Both the position numbers and the translations under genes were made by a program. From NCBI GenBank assembly GCA_018821535.1, contig JAHJLV010000026.1:1-64000 (forward strand): a stretch of 64,000 nt of DNA, written 5' to 3'. Below, piece after piece: positions 25,914 to 34,499 of this stretch (position 1 is the first letter of the stretch; the number at the start of each line of letters is the position of its first letter). This DNA comes from Pseudomonadota bacterium (GTDB lineage: Bacteria; Desulfobacterota; Desulfobacteria; Desulfobacterales; Desulfobacteraceae). The notes beneath the pieces are model-generated. The model worked only from the letters and a program-made list of their open reading frames with translations, did no database searches and was not told the origin of the DNA.

Positions 25914-28055
25914 TTATTTACGTTTCCAGGCATGGTATTTTTTCACCCATGCCAGCAGTTTTTCCGGGGCATGCGCTTTTTTCCACAAACCCGCCGCAGA
26001 TTTATTGGCTTCTGCCATTGTCGGATAAATATGGATGGTTCCCAGAATTTTATTCAAACCTATACCATGTTTCATGGCAAGAACAAACTCTGAAATAATA
26101 TCCGCAGCATGACTTCCCACAATGGTGACCCCCAATATTCTGTCTTTACCCGGAACGGTGAGCACCTTTACAAACCCATGGTCTTCAGAATCTGCCATGG
26201 CCCGGTCAAGGTCATCAATGCCATACTTTACCACTTCATAGTCAATTCCGGCAAGCTTTGCCTCGGTTTCATTCACCCCCACCCGGGCCACCTCAGGATC
26301 GGTAAAGGTTGTCCAGGGAATGGTTCTGTAATCCACTGCAAATTTTTTAAAATCGCCGAACAATGCGTTCACCGAAGCATACCAGGCTTCGTGGGATGCT
26401 GTATGTGTGAACTGATACCGGCCATGCACATCACCGCAACAAAAAATATTGGAAAAATTGGTCTGCAGAAAATCATTGGTTGCAATACTCTTATTTCTGC
26501 TGAGTTCAACGCCCAGGGCTTCAAGACCGAAACCTGAAGTATTGGGAACTCTGCCCAAGGCAATCAGGATATCATCAAAAGGGATATATATTTTCTTTTT
26601 ACCATGCTCACATACCAGGTGTTTTTCATTCTCCACAATCTCAACCGCCACTGCAGAATGGTGTGTCAAAACGGTAATCCCTTCTTTGACAAACCGTTCA
26701 AAAACCAGTTGGGCAGCATCGGGATCTTCTCTTTTCATGATCGCATCATCTCTTTGAACAAGCGTTACTTTTGAACCCAGCCGTGAAAATGCCTGGGCCA
26801 GCTCACACCCGATGGGGCCTGCGCCCAGAATGACAAACCGTTCAGGCTGCTTTCTGATATTCCACACCGTATCCGAGGTCAAATACGGTATTTTATCCAG
26901 CCCCGGCAGATTCGGAATCAGTGGTCTTGCGCCTGTGGCTACAATTATGTTTTTTGTGGTAATCACCTGATCATTTACCCGGATTTCAAAAGGAGAAATA
27001 ATCTGAGCCCGCCCGGATATACAGTCCACGCCTAATTGCGTATAGCGTTCAACAGAATCATGGGGCGCCACTTTTCTGATAATGGCCTGAACCCGATCCA
27101 TCACTTTTGCAAAATCAAAGGACACCTGCGCCGAATCAAAACCAAATTCATCTGCGCGGTTGACAAGAGATGCAAGCTTTGCGCTGGCAATCAGGGATTT
27201 GCTGGGAACACACCCGGTATTCAGGCAGTCCCCGCCCATTTTATGTTCTTCAATCAATACCACTTTTGCCTTGACCGCAGCAGCAATATACGAAGACACA
27301 AGCCCTGCGGACCCTGCACCGATCACTGCCAGATTATAATCAAACCGGGCAGGCACATTAAATTTTGCAACCATTTTTCTTTGGCGCAGCACAGAGACAA
27401 TTCCCCTGGCAATAAAGGGGAAAATTCCCAGAAGCGCAAAGGACACAAGTATCCTGAACGAAAGGATTCCCCCCAAAGATTCCAGTGACGCAAGCTGGGT
27501 GCCTGCATTGACAAAAATCAGGGTGGCGGGCAGCATGCCGATCTGACTGACACCATAAAATACCCGGGTTTTAATCGGTGTTAACCCCATGACCAGATTG
27601 AGAAGAAAAAAAGGGAAAACCGGAACCAGGCGCAGCATGAAAAGATAAAATCCGCCTTCTTTCTGAACGCCTTTGTTGATGACTGCAAGCCGGGAAGAAA
27701 ATTTGTTCTGCACCCAGTCTCTGAACATATACCGGGAAAATAAAAATGCCAGCGTAGCGCCGATGGTGGAGCCAAAAGACACCAGAATGGTTCCGTAAAA
27801 CAGCCCGAACAATCCCCCTCCGGCCAGCGACATCACTGCAGCGCCGGGGAGCGATAATCCGGCCATGACAATATACGCCGCTAAAAACAGGGCCATGGTC
27901 AAAAGCCTGTGCTGCGCATAATATGCCCTGAATCCGTCCAGTTCACCTTTAAGGTATTCCATGGAGGCATACTGCTTCAGATCAAAGATAAAAAACAGGG
28001 CAATCAGAACAACAACCGTAAAGAACACCAACAGCTTTATACCCGGTTTTTTCAT
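25914..28055 (-). CDS. VTT-domain / FAD disulfide oxidoreductase fusion
   Basis: A 713-residue two-part protein. Residues 1 to about 230 form a TVP38/TMEM64/DedA-like (VTT) integral membrane domain with several helices. From about 240 it is a pyridine nucleotide-disulfide oxidoreductase: FAD motif VIGAGSAGL, redox-active pair Cys277/Cys282 in GGDCLNTGCVPSKS, NAD motif ILGAGPIGCELAQAF, second FAD motif CGDVHGRYQFTHTA, and a C-terminal dimerisation domain with HIYPTMAE, where the HxxP-type motif suggests a mercuric-reductase/lipoamide-dehydrogenase-like active site. It probably anchors a disulfide reductase to the inner membrane. The substrate is unknown. It follows the NDH-2-like gene by 18 bases. 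Confidence 0.86.
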   Translation of the reverse strand: MKKPGIKLLVFFTVVVLIALFFIFDLKQYASMEYLKGELDGFRAYYAQHRLLTMALFLAAYIVMAGLSLPGAAVMSLAGGGLFGLFYGTILVSFGSTIGATLAFLFSRYMFRDWVQNKFSSRLAVINKGVQKEGGFYLFMLRLVPVFPFFLLNLVMGLTPIKTRVFYGVSQIGMLPATLIFVNAGTQLASLESLGGILSFRILVSFALLGIFPFIARGIVSVLRQRKMVAKFNVPARFDYNLAVIGAGSAGLVSSYIAAAVKAKVVLIEEHKMGGDCLNTGCVPSKSLIASAKLASLVNRADEFGFDSAQVSFDFAKVMDRVQAIIRKVAPHDSVERYTQLGVDCISGRAQIISPFEIRVNDQVITTKNIIVATGARPLIPNLPGLDKIPYLTSDTVWNIRKQPERFVILGAGPIGCELAQAFSRLGSKVTLVQRDDAIMKREDPDAAQLVFERFVKEGITVLTHHSAVAVEIVENEKHLVCEHGKKKIYIPFDDILIALGRVPNTSGFGLEALGVELSRNKSIATNDFLQTNFSNIFCCGDVHGRYQFTHTASHEAWYASVNALFGDFKKFAVDYRTIPWTTFTDPEVARVGVNETEAKLAGIDYEVVKYGIDDLDRAMADSEDHGFVKVLTVPGKDRILGVTIVGSHAADIISEFVLAMKHGIGLNKILGTIHIYPTMAEANKSAAGLWKKAHAPEKLLAWVKKYHAWKRK

Positions 28056-28073
28056 TACGTTTTCCCTTAAAAA

Positions 28074-29195
28074 TTATAACAGCGTTTCAATTGCCTGAAA
28101 TTTTTTCATGAATTTTCGATCAATATAATCTTTAATCCAGAAGGCAAGCTGCCCGCTGAATACCAGACTTTTTTTCTTGAGCACGCCCTGTCTGCCACCA
28201 AGATTGAAAATCAGAAGATATTCAGGCCCCGGTTCAAACGGAACAAGTTCTTTTCCTTCAAGTTGTGCCAGAATATTGTGAAGCAGAATCGGATTCTGCC
28301 GGACCGCATACACCCCGACCTTATCCAGCGGCTGATCCTGAAAACAGATACAGTCTCCTCCCCCGAAGATATCCGGAGTTGAAACGCTTTGAAGATATGT
28401 GTTGACCAGCAACCCCTTGTCCGGTCCTATGGGCAGGTGTGAATCTTCAAATAAAACCGATGGTTTGACACCGGTTGCCATGAAAATAAAATCTGTTGAA
28501 AGTGTCTGCCCTGAATCAAGCGTGATCATATCCGGTTGAATGTCTTTTACATAGCCGGTTTCAAGAATCTGAACACCTCTTTTTTCAAGCCGCTTGATGA
28601 CCCGGGTTCGAACCTTTTCAGAAAATCTTGCCATGAATTTTCTGCCAGCCAAAATCTGTATTTCAGGCATCCATTTTTTTGTTTTTCCTGCCAGCTGCCA
28701 GACATTTCCTGCAATTTCAGCAGAAGAAGGCCCGCCGCCGATGATGGACACCGTGATTTTTCGCTGTTTAAACAGGGTGGACAGTTTTTCAGCGGCTTCC
28801 ATCAATTTTTCAATGGGTTTGACCGGATAAATATTTTGGGCATTGTCCGGTATTTTCTGCATGGGAACATAACTTCCGGCGTTCACCGAAAGCACATCAT
28901 AGTCAAACACATGATTGCTGGCTGTATGCACCTGTTTTTTTCGGGCATCGATCCGGACGGCAGAATCATTGACAAATACCCCGCCCTGTTTTCTCACCAC
29001 TTTTTCCGTGGCAAACCGGATATCTGACGGCTGATATGTTCCGCCCAGCATTCCCGGCCCCATACCGGAATAATAATGATAAAACGAGGGGGCAATCACG
29101 GTGACCTTATACCCTTTTTCAACAAATCGGCCTATATTTTCAAGGACCATCATATGTGCGTGTCCCCCGCCAATCAGGATGAGCTGTTTTCTCAT
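28074..29195 (-). CDS. NDH-2-like FAD-dependent oxidoreductase
   Basis: A 373-residue flavoprotein with FAD motif LILIGGGHAHMMVL at the N-terminus, NAD(P) motif VSIIGGGPSSAEIAGNV near 155 and a second FAD motif FGGGDCICF near 280. It resembles type-2 NADH dehydrogenases and the flavoprotein domain fused to SelD. The C-terminus (WIKDYIDRKFMKKF) is amphipathic and may attach it to the membrane. It could oxidise NAD(P)H and pass electrons to quinone or a sulfur acceptor; sulfide:quinone reductase is less likely because the key cysteines are not apparent. The start overlaps the rhodanese stop (ATGA). Confidence 0.85.
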   Translation of the reverse strand: MRKQLILIGGGHAHMMVLENIGRFVEKGYKVTVIAPSFYHYYSGMGPGMLGGTYQPSDIRFATEKVVRKQGGVFVNDSAVRIDARKKQVHTASNHVFDYDVLSVNAGSYVPMQKIPDNAQNIYPVKPIEKLMEAAEKLSTLFKQRKITVSIIGGGPSSAEIAGNVWQLAGKTKKWMPEIQILAGRKFMARFSEKVRTRVIKRLEKRGVQILETGYVKDIQPDMITLDSGQTLSTDFIFMATGVKPSVLFEDSHLPIGPDKGLLVNTYLQSVSTPDIFGGGDCICFQDQPLDKVGVYAVRQNPILLHNILAQLEGKELVPFEPGPEYLLIFNLGGRQGVLKKKSLVFSGQLAFWIKDYIDRKFMKKFQAIETLL

Positions 29196-30049
29196 TTCAT
29201 CATTTCCTCATCCTGAACCTGAAAATTATCCATCAGCCTGCCCAGGCTTTCCAGATGCGTTTTTTCTTCTCCGGCAATTTTCAGGACAATCTGCTTTGAT
29301 TCAGGATGACTGATCCTTTCTGACACCCGCAAATACAGATCAAGTGCCTGGGCCTCTATGGACATTGCAAGGGATACCACATCAATTTCAGAATTCAGGT
29401 CTGGATTAAACAACTGAAGATATTCTTCGGTTGACAGTCCCCCTTCCAATGATTTTTTCTCAACCATTTTTTCAAATGCATCCTTATCCACGTTTGTTCC
29501 GTGAATCTTATTAAATGCAAGGTATAAGGACATCTGATGCTTCACTTCAATATCCGCCAGTCTGGCAAAAAGATCTTTAACCCGTTCACTGGACGCTTTT
29601 TCCCCCATGGCCAGATAAAAGTCTCTTAATCCCTGCTCCAGAGAATAGGCCACTTTAAGCACTTCTTCAGGGGCTTCCTTGCCGCTGAAAAGATCCAGAC
29701 CCAGATCCTGGGGGCCTACAGCGATTTCAGAGTCCCAGGCCTTAATCCCGCCGGACAGGTTAAACACTTTTTTAAACCCGTTCCCGGCAAGCATCTGCAC
29801 CGCCACCCGGCTGCGCCCGCCAACTGCGCAGTAAACAATCGCAGGTTTTTCAGGGTCCAGCTCTCCCATTTGATCCGACAGTTGGGGCAACGGCACCAGA
29901 ACAGCGCCGGGGATATGACGTGTTTCATATTCAGACGGCTGGCGAACATCCAGAATAGTGATATCTTCTGCCGAATGTTTTGAAATATACGCTTTTGCCT
30001 CTTTAAAATCCATGGAACCGACCGGTGTAAAAAACTGCAACCATCTCAT
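29192..30049 (-). CDS. Rhodanese / ferritin-like domain fusion
   Basis: A 285-residue protein. The N-terminal rhodanese domain (about 12-115) has catalytic Cys74 in YCAVGGRS, which would carry a persulfide. The C-terminal ferritin-like domain (about 128-280) holds helix motifs with DIEVKHQ and GEEKTHL, the ExxH iron ligands of rubrerythrin-type diiron proteins, and MSIEAQALDLY. The fusion suggests a link between persulfide handling and oxygen or peroxide reduction (inference). It lies 39 bases after rubredoxin and is coupled to the downstream flavoprotein by a 4-base overlap. Confidence 0.88.
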   Translation of the reverse strand: MRWLQFFTPVGSMDFKEAKAYISKHSAEDITILDVRQPSEYETRHIPGAVLVPLPQLSDQMGELDPEKPAIVYCAVGGRSRVAVQMLAGNGFKKVFNLSGGIKAWDSEIAVGPQDLGLDLFSGKEAPEEVLKVAYSLEQGLRDFYLAMGEKASSERVKDLFARLADIEVKHQMSLYLAFNKIHGTNVDKDAFEKMVEKKSLEGGLSTEEYLQLFNPDLNSEIDVVSLAMSIEAQALDLYLRVSERISHPESKQIVLKIAGEEKTHLESLGRLMDNFQVQDEEMMK

Positions 30050-30088
30050 GGGTAACCCTCCGCAAACTTCAGAATTTTAATATGATTC

Positions 30089-30268
30089 TCAGCCAAGACA
30101 TTTGAATGATTTTTTGCTGGCTCCGCAAACCGGGCATTTCCATTCGTCGGAAAGTTCATCAAACTGTGTCCCCTTGGGAATTTTACCCTTCCGATCCCCT
30201 TTATCCGGGTTGTAAATATACCCGCAATTGGATACCTGGCACTGATACATCTCTTTGGGCTCTGCCAT
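30089..30268 (-). CDS. Rubredoxin-type protein
   Basis: A 59-residue rubredoxin read directly from the sequence. The metal site would use Cys10, Cys15 (CQVSNCGY; spacing C-x4-C rather than the usual C-x2-C), and Cys45 and Cys48 in WKCPVCGAS. The central YNPDKGD and GTQFDELSDEW segments are typical of rubredoxins. The widened first pair may change redox potential. It likely passes electrons to rubrerythrin or the ferritin-like fusion. The ATG at 30268 has AGGA 8 bases upstream. Confidence 0.86.
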   Translation of the reverse strand: MAEPKEMYQCQVSNCGYIYNPDKGDRKGKIPKGTQFDELSDEWKCPVCGASKKSFKCLG

Positions 30269-30330
30269 TCATGTTTTCCTTTATATTCTTAAAAATTGTA
30301 CCACAAGACAATGCTGTCTCAATCCCTGGA

Positions 30331-30507
30331 CTATTCCGAGTCTTCTTCCTGCACCTGGGATTCCATAATCATCATGCATTCATGGCATTCAAGCTCAATA
30401 TTCGGCACATCGCCATATCGCTTTTTTATTTCTTCTTCAGACAGGTGGCTTGTGCCGGCACACCCGCACCGTGGACAGGAGCTTTGAATTCTGTATTTTT
30501 TAGTCAT
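30331..30507 (-). CDS. Small zinc-ribbon protein
   Basis: A 58-residue protein with Cys11, Cys14 and Cys16 (CPRCGC) and Cys41/Cys44 (CHEC), forming a zinc-ribbon or rubredoxin-like knuckle, followed by MMIMESQ and an acidic tail. The start at 30507 is supported by a GAGGGGGGA ribosome site; longer readings upstream run into the neighbouring gene. The function is unknown. Its place in the cluster suggests an electron-transfer or regulatory accessory. Confidence 0.68.
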   Translation of the reverse strand: MTKKYRIQSSCPRCGCAGTSHLSEEEIKKRYGDVPNIELECHECMMIMESQVQEEDSE

Positions 30508-30520
30508 AGAATCCCCCCTC

Positions 30521-30688
30521 TTATTTTTCCCTGCCGGTAATTTTAGGATCATTTGGCAATCCGTCACAATCCGGGGTATAACAGCTGTTATCCACAAAAG
30601 AACAGTCGCTTTTGCAGGAAGGACATACCTCCGGCGGAGTATCCGCATCCATTGTATAGCCACATTTATTACATATCCAGCTCACCAT
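30521..30688 (-). CDS. Rubredoxin-like cysteine-rich protein, first gene of the redox cluster
   Basis: A 55-residue protein read directly from the sequence, with WICNKCGYTMDADTPPEVCPSC (Cys6, Cys9, Cys22, Cys25), the rubrerythrin-type rubredoxin knuckle with a short loop. Additional cysteines Cys29, Cys36 and Cys41 (CSF, SCYTPDC) are unusual and could bind a second metal. AGGAGG lies 7 bases before the ATG. It heads the minus-strand run that ends with rubrerythrin. A weak Fur/PerR-like 7-1-7 palindrome lies at 30719-30733. Confidence 0.75.
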   Translation of the reverse strand: MVSWICNKCGYTMDADTPPEVCPSCKSDCSFVDNSCYTPDCDGLPNDPKITGREK

Positions 30689-30862
30689 AATTTTCCTCCT
30701 TTTTTAAATTACTTTAAATGATATATAATTTCATTCACCGTGTATCATATTCACCAAACTGTACCATGTATACCAGAATATCTGTGTAAAACATGTCCGT
30801 TTGTCAGCTTGTCATTCAAAAAACATGCCAGTTCAAAAAACAAGGCTGCTTTTATTCAATCA

Positions 30863-32641
30863 TTACAATGGCCGGGTTTTTTCTTTCAGCCAGGCAGCCA
30901 CATCCGGTTTCAAATGGGCACTTAATGCCTCATACACCCGGGAATGATAGGTATTGATATAATTTATTTCACCAGTTGAAAGCATGGTTTTATCCATCAG
31001 ATGTCTTTCAAAATGACACCAGGTCATGGTTTCAAATTTTAAAAATTCACCAAACTCTTTTTCACATGCCAGGCAGACAAGAATCATGTTTTCCAGACGG
31101 ATGCCATATTCACCATCTCTGTAAAGTCCGGGCTCATTGGTCAAAAGCATGCCCTTTTCAAGTTTGACATCGGTCGGATAAGAACTGATTCTTGCCGGGC
31201 CTTCATGAACGCACAGAAAAAATCCAACTCCATGACCGGTCCCGTGACCGTAATCCAGCCCCTGGTGCCACAGAAACTGCCGGGCAAGTGTATCAATCTG
31301 ATACCCTTTTGTCCCTTTCGGGAACACCGCTGTTGCAAGGGCAATATGTCCTTTGAGCACCCGTGTATAATCCCTGATGACCTGATCTGGCGCAGCGCCC
31401 CGATATACGGTCCGGGTAATATCTGTTGTTCCGGAAAGATAGTTTCCCCCGGTATCTGTTAAAAACATTCCATCTGAACCGATATCAGCATTTGTCCGGT
31501 CTGTTGCTGTATAATGAACAATGGCCGAATGCTCGCGCCAGGCCATAATCGGATCAAAACTGTTGCCCATAAACAGGTCCTGTTCTTTTCTGAGCGCATA
31601 TAATACGTCTGCAGCTGACTGCTCGCAAATTTTATCCGTATCTTTCTGCTGTTCAAGCCAGAATAAAAAATTCACCACGGCAATGCCGTCTTTTACTGCT
31701 GTGTCTTTCAAATGCGCAATCTGGACATCATTTTTTACTGCTTTTAAAGCAATGGCAGGATTTGGTTTTTCAATAATCTTATCTTTATGACAAATTGCCT
31801 GGTACAACCGGTAATTGATATTTTCAGGATCAATAAGAATGCCGTCTTTATCTGATAACAAAGACAATGCTGAAAAAATCTGCCCGTAATCATGGATCTC
31901 AATATGATCCTGCACCAGTGCGGTCCGTATGGCATCATCGAGCTTTCTGTCATCCATAAACAAAACCGCTTTCCGGGTGCCTATTAAAAGAAAGCAGATA
32001 TTCACAGGATTGGTATGCACATCGCTGCCCCGCAGATTCAAGGTCCATGCAATATCATCAAGGGTGGCCATCAGATGATGGGATGCGTTTAATTTTGCCA
32101 TCTGCTTCCGGATGTGAGCCAGTTTATTCTTTCTGCTCTGACCTGCATATCTGTCAGAAAATAAAAATGCTTTTGAAGCGGGAATCTGCGGCCGATCCAT
32201 CCATAACTGACAGATAAAATCAATATCTGTGTTCAGTACAATCCCTCTGGCGTTCAGCCCGGATTCAAGTTTTTTTATCCCGGCCAGGCTGAATACGCTG
32301 CCATCAAGCCCGACAATATCGTTTTGCATCAAATTGTCTTCAAGCCAGTTCTGAACATCCGGCACATCTGGCTGACCCGTTTTAAAAAGGACAAAACCGG
32401 ATTCTAAAATCTGCTCCTGTGCCTGGATATAATATCTGGAATCAGTCCATAAAACAGCCTGATTCAGGGTTACAACAGCTGTACCGGCCGAGCCTGAAAA
32501 TCCTGTCAGCCATTTTCGGGTCTGCCAGTGCTCAGCCACATATTCACTTCCATGAGGGTCCTGGCCGGAAACAATAATCGCTGCAATATTGGACTGCTTC
32601 ATCAGGTGACGAAGCGCCTGAATTTTCTGATCCCTGGTCAT
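30863..32641 (-). CDS. Xaa-Pro aminopeptidase (M24B metallopeptidase)
   Basis: About 592 residues. Two creatinase-like N-terminal domains are followed by the M24 pita-bread catalytic domain. Metal-binding motifs are visible as MFLTDTGGNYLSGTTDITRT, YGHGTGHGVGFFLCVHE and TNEPGLYRDGEYGIRLEN. The length matches the large cytosolic APP1/XPNPEP1-like class rather than 440-residue PepP. It removes N-terminal residues preceding proline. The start at MTRDQKIQ (32641) was chosen because the upstream extension overlaps the response regulator stop and lacks homology. It is cotranscribed with that regulator. Confidence 0.9.
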   Translation of the reverse strand: MTRDQKIQALRHLMKQSNIAAIIVSGQDPHGSEYVAEHWQTRKWLTGFSGSAGTAVVTLNQAVLWTDSRYYIQAQEQILESGFVLFKTGQPDVPDVQNWLEDNLMQNDIVGLDGSVFSLAGIKKLESGLNARGIVLNTDIDFICQLWMDRPQIPASKAFLFSDRYAGQSRKNKLAHIRKQMAKLNASHHLMATLDDIAWTLNLRGSDVHTNPVNICFLLIGTRKAVLFMDDRKLDDAIRTALVQDHIEIHDYGQIFSALSLLSDKDGILIDPENINYRLYQAICHKDKIIEKPNPAIALKAVKNDVQIAHLKDTAVKDGIAVVNFLFWLEQQKDTDKICEQSAADVLYALRKEQDLFMGNSFDPIMAWREHSAIVHYTATDRTNADIGSDGMFLTDTGGNYLSGTTDITRTVYRGAAPDQVIRDYTRVLKGHIALATAVFPKGTKGYQIDTLARQFLWHQGLDYGHGTGHGVGFFLCVHEGPARISSYPTDVKLEKGMLLTNEPGLYRDGEYGIRLENMILVCLACEKEFGEFLKFETMTWCHFERHLMDKTMLSTGEINYINTYHSRVYEALSAHLKPDVAAWLKEKTRPL

Positions 32642-32663
32642 GGTCGTAAAAACTCCCGGGTTA

Positions 32664-33032
32664 TTATTCCTGCAACAGTTCTCTGACTTTTTCCAGAAGC
32701 AGATCTTTATCAAAGGGCTTGGGAAAAACATATTTTGCCCCGAATCCCTTAGCCATTTTCAAATATATTTCAGGGTCTATGACTCCACCGCCTGACATTG
32801 CAATGATAGGGGTTCCAGAAGATATTGAGACGATTTCTCTTATGGTTTCAAGCCCTTCCTGCTCCGGCATGACAAGGTCCGTGATAATCAGCTCTGCGCC
32901 CTGGGCCTTGAAAACTCTAACCCCCTGAACCCCGTTTACTGCCTCAACAACTTCATATCCATTTTTTTCAAAAAAAAGCCGGAGAAATTTTCTGATAACT
33001 TCCTCATCATCTATGATTAGAATCTTTTTCAT
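32664..33032 (-). CDS. Single-domain response regulator (CheY-like)
   Basis: A 122-residue stand-alone receiver domain. It has the acidic pair Asp8/Asp9, phosphoacceptor Asp52 in LIITDLVMPE, Ser in AMSGGG, and Lys in FPKPFD. No output domain is present. The start at MKKILIIDDE (33032) follows AAGGAATG. It lies 22 bases upstream of the aminopeptidase and no cognate kinase is adjacent. Such receivers often act in phosphorelays. Confidence 0.88.
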   Translation of the reverse strand: MKKILIIDDEEVIRKFLRLFFEKNGYEVVEAVNGVQGVRVFKAQGAELIITDLVMPEQEGLETIREIVSISSGTPIIAMSGGGVIDPEIYLKMAKGFGAKYVFPKPFDKDLLLEKVRELLQE

Positions 33033-33262
33033 GACATTCCTTATAGTTTTTGCAGTCAACAGTGGACAGACCGTTTCTGAATTCTTTTTAAATCGTGTTA
33101 AGAAAGATTTTTCTGATCATAGCATCTGTTCTGTTCAGTTTCCAATTATTATTTAATTATATTCAGGCAAAATTGAATGGTGAGCCTGCAGTTAAAAAGT
33201 ATCATCCTGATATTTTGCCTATGATTTCCAACAGCTTAAGGGCTTTCCTGTCTCTTTTTGAC

Positions 33263-33292
33263 TTGACTATGAAGTTCTTTTCTTCCTATAGT
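33263..33292 (+). promoter_or_regulatory. Sigma-70 promoter of the liv operon
   Basis: TTGACT (33263-33268), an 18-base spacer and TATAGT (33287-33292), giving a start near 33300 and a leader of about 60 bases before livK. The rest of 33033-33262 has no convincing gene or repeat. Confidence 0.55.
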
Positions 33293-33360
33293 CTGCAGAT
33301 TGCAGCTAACTGTTTTAAATATTCCGAAATACTTATTTTCTTGATAAGAGGACGTTAAAA

Positions 33361-34476
33361 ATGAGAATTTTTCTTTTCAGCCTGTTATTTCCGGCATGTG
33401 TTTTTCTGATGTTTTCCTGTGGTGAGAAACCTGCTGATACGATCAAACTGGGGGTTGCCGGTGCGCATAGCGGCGATCTTGCATCCTACGGTATTCCGTC
33501 TGTACGGGCTGCCCAGCTTGTGGTCAAAAAAATCAATGCAGCCGGCGGAGTTCTTGGCAAACAGGTGGAACTGCTCATTGAAGATGATGCCTGTAAACCT
33601 GAAATTGCAGGAAATACGGCAACCAAACTGATCTCGGACGGCGCTGATGTTGTCCTTGGCCATATCTGCAGCGGTGCCACCAAAGCAGCCCTGGGTTTTT
33701 ATAAAGACGCCGGCATGGTCTGCATGTCCCCGTCAGCCACAAATCCGGACCTGACATTCAGCGGCGAATATCCCAATTTTTTCAGAACCATTGCAAACGA
33801 TGCTGCCCAGGCCAGACTCCAGGTGGACTTTGCTGTAAATGTTCTGAAGGTTAAAAAAGTGGCCATTCTTCATGACAAAGGGGATTATGGCAAGGGCGCT
33901 GCCGAACTTGCCAGAGGATATTTTGAAGATGCCGGGGTTCAAGTCATCCTGTTTGAGGGCATTACCACCGGCACGGTAGATTATTCAGCCATTGTCATAA
34001 AAGTGAACAGCCTGAACCCGGATGCAGTGATCTGGGGAGGATATCATCCGGAAGCCTCTAAAATTGTCACTTTGATGCGCAAAAAAAATATGGACACCCC
34101 GTTTATCGGCCCGGATGGCGTAAAAGACGCCACCTTTATCAGTGTTGCAGGAGAATATGCCGAAGGGGTTTATGCAACAGGCCCTGTGGATATCTCCACA
34201 AATCCCATGGCCATCCTGGCCGGAAAAGAATATCAGGATGCCTTTGGAGAAGAGCCGGGCGCTTTTTTTGACCAGGCCTATGCTGCCACTCTGTGCCTTC
34301 TCAATGCCATTGAAAAAGCAGGGTCCACAGATTATTCCGCCATTGTTAAAAGCCTTCACACACACCTGACAGACACCCCGTTCGGCAAAATTAAATTTGA
34401 TGAAAAAGGAGATGCCATTGGTGTTGAATTTGCGGTTTATAAAGTTGAAAACGGTGTTTTTACAGAGCACAAATAA
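33361..34476 (+). CDS. livK: Branched-chain amino acid ABC transporter substrate-binding lipoprotein
   Basis: A 371-residue periplasmic-binding protein of the Leu/Ile/Val (type I fold) family. A signal peptide ends in a lipobox-like FLMFSC (Cys20), so it is probably a lipoprotein. The body has IKLGVAGAHSGDLASYGIPSVRAAQLVV and GHICSGATKAA, the ligand-binding regions of LivJ/LivK. It captures branched-chain or related amino acids for LivHMGF. It is the first gene of a five-gene importer operon, with GAGGA before the ATG. Confidence 0.92.
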   Translation: MRIFLFSLLFPACVFLMFSCGEKPADTIKLGVAGAHSGDLASYGIPSVRAAQLVVKKINAAGGVLGKQVELLIEDDACKPEIAGNTATKLISDGADVVLGHICSGATKAALGFYKDAGMVCMSPSATNPDLTFSGEYPNFFRTIANDAAQARLQVDFAVNVLKVKKVAILHDKGDYGKGAAELARGYFEDAGVQVILFEGITTGTVDYSAIVIKVNSLNPDAVIWGGYHPEASKIVTLMRKKNMDTPFIGPDGVKDATFISVAGEYAEGVYATGPVDISTNPMAILAGKEYQDAFGEEPGAFFDQAYAATLCLLNAIEKAGSTDYSAIVKSLHTHLTDTPFGKIKFDEKGDAIGVEFAVYKVENGVFTEHK

Positions 34477-34499
34477 TGGCGCAGTGTTAAACAGGCATT

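Noticed and set aside
30508..30663. N-terminal extension of the zinc-ribbon gene to 30663
   Set aside because: It runs antisense-like through the rubredoxin-like gene in another frame and lacks homology. The ATG at 30507 has a strong ribosome site.
33095..33358. 87-codon open frame upstream of livK
   Set aside because: It starts with GTG without a ribosome site, has an unlikely hydrophobic and Phe/Ser-rich composition, and contains the likely livK promoter. It is treated as intergenic.
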